DNA of 64,000 bases, taken from NCBI GenBank assembly GCA_027579435.1, contig JANBPK010000756.1, positions 62,001 to 126,000 on the forward strand. Reading direction: 5' to 3'. Below the pieces are notes generated by a model. It saw nothing but the letters and a program-made list of their open reading frames with translations, had not been told where the DNA came from and made no database searches. This document shows positions 10,907 to 21,512 of the stretch, one piece after another. Numbering within the stretch: position 1 is the stretch's first letter; each line of letters opens with the position of its first letter. Source of the stretch: Candolleomyces eurysporus (lineage: Eukaryota; Basidiomycota; Agaricomycetes; Agaricales; Psathyrellaceae). A program made the translations under genes and the position numbers.

Positions 10907-12810
10907 TCAACCCAAGCTCCTGGTTCGTGCAGTCCGGCCCCGATTCATAATCGCGGAATCGCCTGACTCTAATGGTGGATGAGGGGATAGCGCATCGCTA
11001 GCTAAAAGTCCGGCTTCTTCTTCCAATAACCTGGGTGTTGTGTGCTGTCGTTTTGGTCGTGGACGATAAATGAAGGACTGGGTGACNATGGTGATGTCGA
11101 ACATAAGCGTTCCGCTACTTCCAAGAAGATATCTGCGGAAGGAGATTAATTAAAANTAGCGATAGCTGTCGCTGAACGAACTCACGGTATGCTTTCTCGA
11201 ATGAAATTAGTCGATTCTGGCGGTGGAAGATAGGTCTTCGGTGAGAGGAGGATAGATGCGACGTAGAAACTGTTCCCAAGGAAAGCAAAGACGAAAAGAT
11301 ACATGGACAGGCCCTGAATACAATAATAAGATCAGCGGGAACTCGGGACGGGGTAAAGGAGATGCATACTTCGACAGATTTCCGAACATACTGGAAAAGA
11401 TTGAGCATGAAATAGACAAGANTTACATTTAGAGACTCACATTCTTCCAAATCTGTGGCAACCTGGAGGTCAAATAGAGTGTTGTGCATATCCATGCAAA
11501 TATTCGGCCAAGGACCCTCTCGAAATCCGGTTCGTCTTTGGGATGATCGTCNNCNATCATTGACGTGGATAATTGGACGTGCCCATTTCCTTGNCTCTCC
11601 TCGGAGGAGGGCAATGTGATTGCGGAAAACTCCTCCTCNTAAGCNGCCTTGGGNACAATGTGAAGAGCGTCCAAAATCGGNGAAGAGACTGACTGCGGAA
11701 TGACNGGNACAGGGACCNATCCTTCACGGGGAAACAGAAGTCGNCCTACGCTCGAAGAGGACGGAGACGAAGGGACGATCCCACGGCTCGCAATGGATCC
11801 AATACCAAACAAGGCCCAGGTGCTCAGGAAAACCATCGTTGCACTCCGACGGCTCGCTCGAGAGTTTCGACGCGCACTGGTCGGCACCTCCGTCTCTTCC
11901 TCTTCGGGTTCGTCGGTGTTTATTGCCAAGCCTTCCCTCGTTGCTCCCTCAGGAAATAGAGTATGCAGCGCGGTCGGGGTTGTTGAGCGGGGTAGTGGAT
12001 GTCGACTAAGGCTTCCCGACCTTTCTACACTCCATGCTAGCCTTTTTCTCCCAATGCTCCGTCCACCTTCCGAATAGAAGCTATCTCCGAGNGCAGCGGG
12101 TACATCACCATCCTCTTCTCGGTCCTCTTCAGAAGCCGGTGGGACGCCGGTATGCAATTCGTCCGCACCATAGGTCGGATATGTACGGAGAGACCTTGAG
12201 GAGCCNGGTGGTAGTTGTTCTTCTTCTTTCTGAGCCGCCAATGCCGCAGCAGCAGCTACGTTGGCTGCTACAGTAGAGAGTGTCCGATACCTCGAGTGTC
12301 CCCTTTCGATCGATACTCGTCGTGTGCCGGGTGTCGTTGGTGGCCTCGCGTGACCAAAATGGGAAACCTTGGGCGGTGGNCGATAGTAGTAGTAATATTG
12401 ACTGACAAGAGCGCAGTCGACTATCACAAAGTACGTTGCTAGCCAGGTCTATAAAACGCAAATCAGCCAAAAAGNGTGNAGGATTTGGGGGATAATAGCT
12501 GACNTGGAAAGGCAGCTGATGAGTGAGAATACAGCCGACAAGGTTAGAGATATCGCCTGGGGAGCCATTCAATGACCTGAGGAAGGAGAGCGATAGTGGA
12601 AGGNAATACCAAGAAGCCAGTTGGCAAGAAAAGGGAGGGCCAGGCCTTCGCATGATTGGCGACGAATGTTTTCAATGACCTGGCTGGATAACCCGGGCCC
12701 GGTTCTTCAGATGTCGATTATATGGCTGNACAGCGTACTACTCACGGAAGTTGAGCGCATAACCAGCACCCTATGGACGCTANGCCCAGAAAGTCGCTNA
12801 GAACAACCAT
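10907..12810 (-). CDS. PQ-loop repeat vacuolar/lysosomal amino-acid transporter-like
   Basis: Seven-helix PQ-loop protein of the SLC66/Ypq type, which exports cationic amino acids across the vacuole membrane in yeast. Joined exons read MVVLSDFLG, CWLCAQLPQVIENIRRQS (PQ loop 1), then LALPFLANWLLGDISNLV and LATYFVIVDCALVSQYYYY. The second PQ loop is TSRLPQIWKN, followed by RKSVEGLSMYLF. The penultimate element MFDITxVTQSFIY is the conserved last helix. Between the two loops lies one long exon of about 300 Ser/Pro/Arg/Glu-rich residues (roughly 11500-12390), with only one likely hydrophobic stretch. That makes the central cytosolic segment far longer than in yeast homologues. Several Ns fall in this gene. 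About 560 residues. Confidence 0.85.
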
Positions 12811-13266
12811 CGACAACGACGAGAAGGGAGATCGAGCGAGTCGTCCTCCAAGATGTGCCTCTGGTCACTGCNAGGGCCACCTGCGCTGCAGCTTTCGGTA
12901 TGACCCGACGATTTGTGTTTGCCGACGACGAGCACAACAACGACAACGACGACAGGGACCAACGTGGAGGCTTGATGGAGAGTTGTTATGTACAGGGCCG
13001 AGTTGGACTTGAATTATGATCTGTAATATTGCCGCCTGAAACGAATAGCCAGTGGCGGTCTGGCAGAGAGCGACAGACTGGGGTGCATTGGGTTGCTCGT
13101 AGTAATTGGCGCGATAAGGGCAATGGTTCTATCATTCTTCTTCCTTATCTACCAGAGGTAGCTCGAGTTCTCATACCCTTCACGCTTAAGCCTCACGAAG
13201 GTCTCGGTGCTGCCGATTGAGATTAGGCCATCATCTCTTTACTCAATTACCGTCATCATTACCGTC
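12811..13266. other. divergent promoter region between PQ-loop gene and LIN1
   Basis: 456 bp between two start codons on opposite strands. Open frames here are shadows or low-complexity Asp/Asn-rich reads without family features. No specific regulatory motif is claimed. Confidence 0.5.
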
Positions 13267-14496
13267 ATGGCGTCTCGGGCAGGTCAGAAGCGGTCTGCAG
13301 CCTCAAACAGCGCTGAAGCATCGACATCGAGTGCTCACACATCTAAAAAGACACGCTTCGTCGAGCCAGACGAAGATCCCGCCAACTTTGCGGANCAGGT
13401 CGATTCNGCACTCGAAACTCGGTCGCGCCGCGGGAAGGTGANAAGCGAGGGCTATGAGTCCGACTCGAGCGACGACGGAGAAGGGGTTGTCAATAGCAGA
13501 AAGAAGGGTAAAGAAGAAGAGGAAGAAGAGGAAGATATGTTTGCCATGGCAGACAAAGAGGAGAAGGAACAAGAAGAAACCGGGAAGAAGAAGGACAAGT
13601 TCATGCGTTTGGGGGACATCGAGGGCCAGGAATTCTACGACGAGTCTGGCGAAAACTCGGATGACGAGGACTTTGAGGACGAGGATGCTCGTGAACGGAA
13701 GAAGAAGGAGGGTATGGGTTTTGAGCTGTCGTCTTTCAATATGCGCGAAGAGATGGAGGAGGGCAAGTTCACCGACGATGGCAACTATATCAGAACCTTC
13801 GATCCCCACCAAGTNCACGATAAATGGATGGACGGGCTTGACGAACGCGAGATTAAGCTTGCTCGCAAACGTAAACGAGAGCAGGAGAAGAAGCAGAAAG
13901 AGAAGATGGATCGCGAGGAACGCGAGCTCAAGGAAAGTGGAGGCCCCGCAGCCATCGAGCTCCAACTCCTGCCATATCTGAAGAAAGGAGAAACTATCCT
14001 AGAGGCTCTCCAACGTTTAGGTGCAGCAGAAAAACGCAAACAGTCTGCCAAAAAGCCGTACGCGCCTACCATGATTTCATTTCGCTTTGACCTAATTCTC
14101 GTTCATCTTAGGGCAAAACGGAAAGCCGACGGTGCCATGAGTGTCGACAAACAACCTCATACTCCAACAGATATTGAGGTGATCACAGACCTTGCATCAA
14201 AATTAATGTCGCTAGGGGACACGGACGTCTACTCTAAAACGTATGAAGAACTTGTTCGTCATGTCCGGACTGCGGGCAACGTCGAGCCCAACTGGGAGCC
14301 ACCGTCTGCAGACGTCAAATACGAATACAAATGGGATAAACCAGGAAGCGGACAAACTGACCAAGTCTTTGGTCCATTCTCCGAAGAGGACATGAGGAGC
14401 TGGTACAAGGCGGCATATTTTGGTACATACGGAGAGCAGGTGAAGGTACGGCGCGTGGGCGGAGAATGGGCGGACTGGGACGATGTCGTTCAATGA
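13267..14496 (+). CDS. LIN1: GYF-domain U5 snRNP protein Lin1/CD2BP2
   Basis: Spliceosomal U5 snRNP-associated protein (yeast Lin1/Snu40, human CD2BP2/52K). The N-terminal 220 residues are highly charged, with acidic runs (EEEEEEEDMFAM) and the segment RKKKEGMGFELSSFNMREE, followed by TFDPHQxHDKWMDGL. A long basic helix (ARKRKREQEKKQKEKMDREE) follows. The C-terminus is a GYF domain: YEYKWD ... QVFGPFSEEDMRSWYKAAYFG, with the W-x-Y-K aromatic pattern that binds PPG[W/F] peptides. A 54-bp in-frame intron (14059-14112) splits KKP|AKRK. It begins after ATG 13267, preceded by a short leader. Three Ns hide single residues. Confidence 0.92.
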   Translation: MASRAGQKRSAASNSAEASTSSAHTSKKTRFVEPDEDPANFAXQVDXALETRSRRGKVXSEGYESDSSDDGEGVVNSRKKGKEEEEEEEDMFAMADKEEKEQEETGKKKDKFMRLGDIEGQEFYDESGENSDDEDFEDEDARERKKKEGMGFELSSFNMREEMEEGKFTDDGNYIRTFDPHQXHDKWMDGLDEREIKLARKRKREQEKKQKEKMDREERELKESGGPAAIELQLLPYLKKGETILEALQRLGAAEKRKQSAKKPYAPTMISFRFDLILVHLRAKRKADGAMSVDKQPHTPTDIEVITDLASKLMSLGDTDVYSKTYEELVRHVRTAGNVEPNWEPPSADVKYEYKWDKPGSGQTDQVFGPFSEEDMRSWYKAAYFGTYGEQVKVRRVGGEWADWDDVVQ

Positions 14497-14586
14497 CGGA
14501 GGTTATGCGGAATATTAATTTACATGTATCATAAGCGTCCATTGACTAGAATCCATGCTAATGCAACTGGTTGTGTTCTGGGTATG

Positions 14587-17500
14587 CTAATGGCTGATAT
14601 ATTGGAACACGAAGGATACTTCTGGGTTCCCGACTTCTGCACGGAGCAGATCGTCATGGTTGTTCTTGAGCTCAGAATTTGTAAAGTGATTCCACCTAGA
14701 TCAACCCTTCGTCAGATCATGTTTTCAGATAGATGCTCGGAAAACCTACGTGCTAGCATCACCATATAACAATGCTGGCGATTTCAACATCTGTCTCCCG
14801 TCTTTACATCGTTTGCATTTAAACGTTTCGTGTGTATCGCACAGCGTTTTCTCGTTGAAGGTGAAAAGTTGACGAAGAGAATCCAAAGAGAAATGCCGTT
14901 CCGTGTCCTCTTTCTCATCTACAACGGCCGATGAAAGGGCCTGTTTACTTGCTTGGCGTTGAAAAATCTTTTCTTCAATAGTGCCAGTCGATATAAATCT
15001 ATACACGAAACCTAGGCCGGCTTTAGCTTCATCGAGTTCCCACCAGAAGGGAGCAACTTACATTCTTTCTTCTGACCATCACGCCAGACACGAGCCAGAG
15101 CTTGCTGATCAGCAGCAGGATTCCAATCTAAGAGGCAGATGTGAGGACAATTGACAAAGGAAGGATTGAGGTGCTCTTTACCTGGATCGAATAGAATCAA
15201 ACGGTTTGCACCGACAAGGTTAATACCGCAGCCACCAGCCTTGCTACTAAGCAAGAAAATAAACTCCTTCCCCTCAGGATCATTGAACTGGTCAACCAGT
15301 TTTTGCCGTTTAGGAATGGACATGGTGCCGTCCAGTCGGAAGTAGCCATACCTTCGTCATTTGAGTTACAATAGCCAAAGACTGGAGAATTCAATACGCA
15401 CTTTTTGTGTCTCAGCATTTTCTCAAAGAGGTCAAGAGTCTGAGTGTAATTGCTGATCAACACAATCTTGTCAGTAGTCTGGGTTTTGATCTGGTGAAGG
15501 AACCTGCAAAGCATTATTGGTCAAAAAGGTCGAATGTAACAGCAGAGCTCAACAAGCACGAACCTTTCCAATACAACAAACTTGCCACTCCATTCGCAGT
15601 GGACGGGAGCACTGCCTCTGTCTTTGCTCCTCCCTGACCCAGCTTGATCCGGGCCACAGAATCCTTCAGGGATCAAGCTCTCGCTGCCTTTGAGATCCTC
15701 AGGGAGATTGAGCAGCTCTGGGTGGTTGCAGAGCTTCTTGAGAATGTTAATTGCCTTGAGAGGCTGGGATTCAGTGCCCCGCAGTAAAGCTTTGATCTCA
15801 GGAGCGACGATGAAAAGACGATACAGCTTCAGCTGGAACTCGGAGAGGTTGCAGAAGACGACATGCTCGTATTTAACAGGGACTGGGCAGACATTAGTCA
15901 GGCTGGAACGCATCACTTAATAGTGAAGACTCACGGTATTTCGAGAGTAAGTCGTTTGTTCTGCGAATAATGAACTTCATAACGAGGCCTCCAAGCTCCT
16001 TAAGTTTCTTCTCACTGGCTTCCTTCACAGCGTCGCTGGCCATTGAATCACGACCGCGGATGATAGCATTTTCAAAGTTCTTCCTGAAGTCGTTCTTGGA
16101 GCCCAGGAAGTTGGGATTGGCAAAGTTGAGAAGAGAGAAGTACTCTGAAAGATCGTTCTTGGGTAAAGAGGTGAGTCTTCGAGTCCTAAGATTCGGACGG
16201 TGCAATACCTACCTGGATCGGAGTTCCCGTCAGTATGACACGGCGACTGACGTCGAGGCTGTTGATAGCCTGAAACGTTTGAGACTCTGTTCCGTGTTAG
16301 TTTAATTCTTGCAGGGGGCCTTTCTGAGAGCCGCTCACCAGAGTTTTTCAATCGGTGACCTTCGTCGCATAGCAAAAGTCCAATTTTGCATTGCGACAAG
16401 TACACGGTGAGGGTTCGCAGCGTTTCATAAGAGACAATCATCACTGGCTATACGTCAGAACGCTAGTAGCAGCGGGATGTTTAAAACACCTACCAGGTTG
16501 GGTCACATTCCGCCCGCGAGCTGCTACCCACCTGTTGACTTTCGGGATAAGCTCTGCCTTGCCTCCTTTACCGTCCACGGCGAGTGGGGTGATAGCGTCT
16601 TTGCCAAGCCATTTAGCTGCGAGCCAGGGTCAATAACGGGGAGACTGTATCGAGCGACAATACGCACTGAGTTCGTTCGCCCAGTTCTTCACAAGACTGG
16701 AGGGGCAAGCTATAATACACTTTTCTATAGTCGGCTTTCCGGCATGTGGGGATTGCTTCAGCAACGTCCACATCAATGCGATACATTGTAAAGTTTTCCC
16801 TAGACCCATCTCGTCGGCCATGATGCAACCGTATTGGTTTTCTACCACCATTCCGGTCGTACATCGGTACAAGAACTGGGGGGNCTGTAGTGAGCGCAGG
16901 TGCTTCACGAATGAAAGAGTTCTACGCACCTTTACACCCTCAATCTGATGCGGTCGGAGAACTTTCGATAGCCTTGGGTCAATCACGACGGGTACCTTTT
17001 CCACCGCCGTCTTCTCCTTGTCTTCACCAAGTAGCCGCTTCAAACTTTTGTGCGGATTATACAGCCCAGCTGTCTTTTCTCGTGCCTCCTTCTCAGCCTT
17101 CTCCTTCGCCTCCTCCTTCAACCTTTCCTGCCGCTCTTCGTCTGTCTCGCGGTCGTCGACTGTGGGATCGTATAGAACAATGGCATGGTCCTCCATAGGG
17201 TCATGCAGAGGGCGGGGTATTATCTTTGCGGGCGGCCGAATTCCTAGAGAGGCTCCTGATAGCACGAGACTGATAACTGACCCGTCTTTGCTTCGCATCG
17301 TTGGCAAAGAAAAGCGCCGAGTGATTTGGTCGAAGGGTTTAGGCTTATAAACCGGGTACTGCTTGTGGGCCGCTAGCAGTTCTTCTTCATTATGGTATAT
17401 GCCGTCCTTATCCTTGCCACTATCTGCCTTCTTCTTCTTTTTTGGACCTTCGCTGTCGGAATCGCTATCTGCATGGTCCTGGCCGGCATAAGAGACGCGT

Positions 17501-17700
17501 TTACGCTTGCGCTTGGGTTGGACTCGTTCGATTGCTTGGGTGAGAGTCGGGGGTTTGAATGGCTTGTTGACGCGTACACTCTCTTGAAGCCGGTCAACCT
17601 GCTTTCCATCTGCAGTAGTGGGTATACGGCGAAGCATTGGTGGGGGTTTGAGTTCAAGTTGCCGACTCAGCGAGGCCTGACTAAAGACAAGCCCAGACAA
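14587..17700 (-). CDS. RAD54: Rad54 recombination DNA translocase
   Basis: Swi2/Snf2-family ATPase that drives Rad51-mediated strand invasion and remodels chromatin at double-strand breaks. The start at 17700 gives [14 protein letters not shown] and a basic N-terminus. The helicase core shows RPHQIEGVK, motif [11 protein letters not shown], motif Ia [14 protein letters not shown], motif [13 protein letters not shown] (DEGH box), motif [10 protein letters not shown], motif [18 protein letters not shown] and motif [17 protein letters not shown] and WRDGQKK are typical of Rad54. The C-terminus carries CKRC and ends over a small intron as [17 protein letters not shown]...[10 protein letters not shown], the family ending. 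About eight introns. The proximal promoter contains GACGCGACGCGAC, noted separately. Confidence 0.95.
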
Positions 17701-17707
17701 ACAAAGT

Positions 17708-17720
17708 GACGCGACGCGAC
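17708..17720. promoter_or_regulatory. tandem ACGCG (MCB-like) element upstream of RAD54
   Basis: The sequence GACGCGACGCGAC sits 8-20 bp upstream of the RAD54 start codon. It contains two overlapping ACGCG cores, the core of the MluI cell-cycle box bound by MBF in yeasts, where RAD54-class genes are G1/S-expressed. A CACGTG E-box follows about 12 bp further upstream. The function here is inferred. Confidence 0.4.
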
Positions 17721-17884
17721 AGTCATTAACTCACGTGATCGAAGAGCACTCCCAAATGAGCCCGGCCAGCGCCTTTCCACCTCGAGGAACACAAAGTCTG
17801 ACGAAAGAAAGCTAGTCCAATAGGCAATGGACGACAGTATGTACAGTATATATGCAAAAACGAATAGAACTATTCTGTTCAGTA

Positions 17885-20270
17885 TCAGGCCAGGGACGCA
17901 ACATAATGCGACCACTGTCGCGAATCAGCCTTCCCCGCTACCTCGGCATACGCAGAATAATCTCCAACAGTAATCTTACAAACTAATACCTGACCCTTGG
18001 CCACTTGTAGACCTGGCGAGATATTCATCCTTGAGCAGAGGTACCTGTTGTCGGAGGAGCAAAAGGCATACAGCGTAAACCCGGCTGTTGCCACAAACTA
18101 GATGCATATCAGCATTGTCCTTTCCACCAGTGAAAGCCTTCGTCTTACCAAGTCTCCTCCTTGTAGCCGCTCGGAGAACCGCAAGAAATGCTGCTTAAGA
18201 TCTTGGGATGAATCACTCCGCATAATCACTCTGCCAGCTTGTCCAGAACTTCTAACCGCATTCAAGAGTGCACCTGACGCTTCCCCAGAGTAGAATTGAC
18301 CTGGTAGGCTTTTGTGTGTGACGGGTATGCTGCCTAGATCACCTCCACCAACTGCGTCTGTAAAAAGCACCGGAACAGATGTCGAGGCATCGAGATTCAG
18401 AGAAAACGGTGAACTCTTCGGACTAGGGGTGAAGTCAGAGATATGCATCGCTACATGAATACGTAGTTCATCTCACTGATCTGGTCCCCCTTCCATGGGT
18501 AGACTGGGAGTTGAGGGTTCTCCTGACCTATTGAAGTTTTGAGTTAAGCCATCGAGAAAGGAATGAGAGGATGAACTGACATAGGACCAAAAATTGTGGG
18601 GGGGGTTCCACCTCGCACTCGGCAGGTCTGAAGACGCTGTGGGTGTTGGGAATAAGGACTCTTTTGCTTTCTTGAGGCTTTCCGCTCGTTCTCGCGCAAG
18701 AGCGGACTCCTGGTCGTCGCCTCCCATTTGTGCATCCTCGCCAGCGCCGGAATCTTCAAAGTCGGGCAGGGCTTCTGCATCTTCTTTGTCAAAACCAGCA
18801 AGGGTGAGTAGTTCTTGGGCAGTGGGTGGCTCCTCGGGGACGACACATTCCGTGGAGGGAGATTCAGCTTCTTTCTCTTCCGATAAAACATCCTGATCCT
18901 CCTGCTTCTGGTCTTGCTCAATGGGCCGACGGTAGGAACCCTTGATGGTTTTCAGCGCCCCTTTAGCGGCAGTCAAGAGTGATGCGACAGGCTTCTTTAG
19001 CATCCCACCCGACGAACGCCCTGGCCCGGGACGTTGGCTCGTGGAGCTCGATGTACGGTCCTTCCGACTGGAGGGGTCAGAGGGCTTACGCTTCGTACCG
19101 ACAGCCCGCGACTTGGCCGATAGCTGGCCTTGATTGCTTGAAAGTGCAGGATCTTCAAACGTTTTGACCAGAGGGTTCCTCTCTTTCAGCCGATGTGCGG
19201 GAGCCTGAGCTTCTGCGTCTTCGTCAAATAATGGGTCGAAAGTTGTAGGGTTGATGGAATCAGGGGGTGAAGTAGAACCAGCCCCGTAATCAGAGGTAGC
19301 ATCTCGTACAGAATGGGAAGGTGAGTCCAGGTCATCGTCAACCTTCATAAACCGTGCAACTTCTTCGTCGGAATCTGGAACAATTTCTACTGGGGACGGT
19401 TTCTTCCGTCGTGCACTCTGCCGTGTTGCGGGGGTGGACAATCCCAGCTTGGACCCACTCACGCCTGGGGTTTTGGGGGTTTTGGCCGGAGTGTTTCCAT
19501 TAGACTTCGCAGCCACACCATCACGTTGACGTTTGGGTGCTCTTTCGTGAGTGTCGGTCTCCAAAACGCCCCTTCTACGCTTTCCTGGTGGCGGCGGCGT
19601 GACAGAAATAGGTAAAACGGTAGGACTGTTGATGTCGCGGGCAGTCCTCGACGTTTCCGATGGTAATTTCTCGTCGTCCTGAGGCTTACTTTCGGTTTTT
19701 ATAGTGGATTTCGTCTTCCTAATCTTTCTGGCTGGACAAGATATGGTGAGTGTCCGACACCCTTATAGAAGATGGCATACCTGGAGGCCCCAGTGGCAAG
19801 AACCTTTCTCCTACACGAAACTTCTTGAGATCGCGTATGTCACGTTGGTCTTTCGTTCTTGACCAAAAGTCTTGAATGATTTGTTCAGATTCTTCAAAAG
19901 ATTCGATTGGTTCCCAGCTGGGTCCTCGTCAGTCATGCTTGGGACAAGAGTAAGATAGCAACGCACGTATCGTCCTCTGGAGTATAGCCCTTCCACTACG
20001 AAATGGGTTCAGTTACGAAGACCACATAATATTACGGTACGTATCCCTTACCCGAACCCGAAATTGCTGAGACAGAACCGGGGTTTCAGTCATAACTCGA
20101 AAAGACGCTAAAGGCAACACATACCCAAAACAATTGGCCGTTCTTGCCCCTCTTCTTTTCTACGACCGCCTCTTGGATAGACTCTAAGCACGGTACTATA
20201 AGCGTCTGTTCAGTGATTTGCGGTATGAATACTACGCACCAACTTCGTACTCTTGCTCTTCGTCGCTCAT
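17885..20270 (-). CDS. chromodomain protein (heterochromatin-type)
   Basis: Probable reader of methylated H3K9. The start at 20270 gives MSDEEQEYEVESIQEAVVEK, leading into a chromodomain completed as WKGYTPEDDTWEPIESFEES...IIQDFW. The candidate cage aromatics are the Tyr of EYEV, the Trp of WKGY and the Trp of DDTWEP. A 15-nt microexon (20052-20066, QFRVR) appears to link NGQLFW to WKGY. The middle 350 residues (18473-19564) are low-complexity and basic, with KR-rich nuclear signals. A splice near 18587/18468 joins FWSYV to ELRIHVAMHISDF. This gives a C-terminal globular region of about 180 residues (ALLNAVRSSGQAGRVIMR, HFLRFSERLQGGDLFVATAG) that I do not recognise; no chromoshadow domain is evident. 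It could be a Chp1/Swi6-class protein. The C-terminal boundary is less certain. Confidence 0.75.
20052..20066 (-). other. predicted 15-nt microexon in the chromodomain
   Basis: The 15 bases encode QFRVR. They are flanked by an acceptor (…tctcag) and a donor (gtaagg) on the minus strand. Without it the chromodomain would lack the residues before WKGY. Inferred from splice signals and the domain pattern only. Confidence 0.5.
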
Positions 20271-20536
20271 GATGGTCCAGTGCTACTTCCAACACAAACG
20301 GACGCCGGAATGAGACTCGACCTCCATGTCGGAGGCACGTGCAAACCGTGTGCCCTCCGCTTAGTCAGTTGATCGCCTCGCCCCTCGCATCAGTCGCAGT
20401 ATTTTCTTTTTTGAGACCGCGATGCGCACCGCCAAATATACATTCTCAGTGCTGTAAAGCTGCGAAATTTGCACCGCCTTGGGGTGTATAAGTACAGAGT
20501 GAATCTTCTTCAGGAGCAACCATCTCTCCACTCTCC

Positions 20537-21080
20537 ATGATCACAGACGGAAAAGCCGACCAGCAAGGCCAAAATGTGGTCGTTGGTGCACCTCCACCAG
20601 CCTATCCTGGCCCCGCACAACATTCAGGATATCCGCCGACGCCAATGCCTCAGCCTCAAGTCGGAACGCCCCAGGTGGGATACGTTGGCCAGCCCCCGCC
20701 CCTTCCAACACCGCAGCCTTCCGAGGCCGCTCGCGCAGGAGAACAATACCGGGCAGAACGTGCGTTAGACCTAATTGTGCAGCGTCTGTAACTGTCTCTC
20801 AAACCATTCACAGTGCTAGCAGCCTGTGCTGCGGGTAGGCACGATCCCAAAACAAGATATGGAGCTTGTGGGATCATAACAGCTGTGGTATGCATTTACC
20901 CCCAGGTTGACTTTGTTGCCAGTTCAACGACTGACAGATCCCCAACTAGATTTGTTTCCCCATTGGTCTCATCGCACTATGGTAAGGATCCATCCCTAGG
21001 GTCGCTTTGAAGCCGAACTTACATCTTGTTGCAGCATTGATGTCGAGGATAGATGCGCGCGTTGTGGGGTGAGGCTATGA
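20537..21080 (+). CDS. small membrane protein, brain protein I3 (BRI3)-like
   Basis: Short protein of about 125 residues in four exons. The N-terminal half is Pro/Gln-rich with PPAY (GAPPPAYPGPAQHSGYPP), a possible WW/NEDD4-binding motif. After an intron near 20760 the C-terminal half reads AACAAGRHDPKTRYGACGII, a hydrophobic segment ITAVICFPIGLIALCIDVED and a final RCARCGVRL. A Cys pair, a short FPIG hydrophobic hairpin and a terminal CxxC is the layout of BRI3, an endolysosomal protein. The last two introns split FPIGLIALC|IDVED. Function in fungi is not established; the family call is from layout. Confidence 0.6.
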
Positions 21081-21512
21081 ATCACCATGAATTTGCGCGC
21101 AATTTACTGGCGCCAGCTCTGGCCCTCACATGCTATCTGCTTTAGTAGCAGTGAAATACGATAGGGCATGACAGGCGCCAGCGGCTGTTCTAGTTCTGGA
21201 TTTGGATTTTGTTCGATTCGTGGCGAACGGTTATCGACTGTACATGGCAAGGACTTTTATTTTATTTTGCACTATGTGCAGGTCATGTACAATAAAATCC
21301 AACGGTATAATGTGTCTATACAGTGTAGCCAAGAATGCGTTGAGAAGTTGAAAGATTTGAACAAGATGAGTAGAAGTGAGTAAATGTCGTAATTAAACAA
21401 GGGTTGAGCGTAGTAGTAAATGCTATGTGCAGTGGGTACAATGCAAAAAAACAAGATGAGATAGAAGGGTAATATATGGCGAACAGTTGAAAAAACATGG
21501 TAGCCAATGACG
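21081..21512. other. convergent intergenic region, nothing recognised
   Basis: 432 bp between the stops of the BRI3-like gene and the Crb2-like gene. It is AT-rich and probably two 3' UTRs. The open frames here (for example near 21170-21450) are hydrophobic AT-driven reads with no family features. Confidence 0.5.

Noticed and set aside
13500..13580. GAA-rich microsatellite-like run
   Set aside because: It encodes the acidic EEEEEEED stretch of Lin1, which is conserved in character in the family; not an independent repeat.
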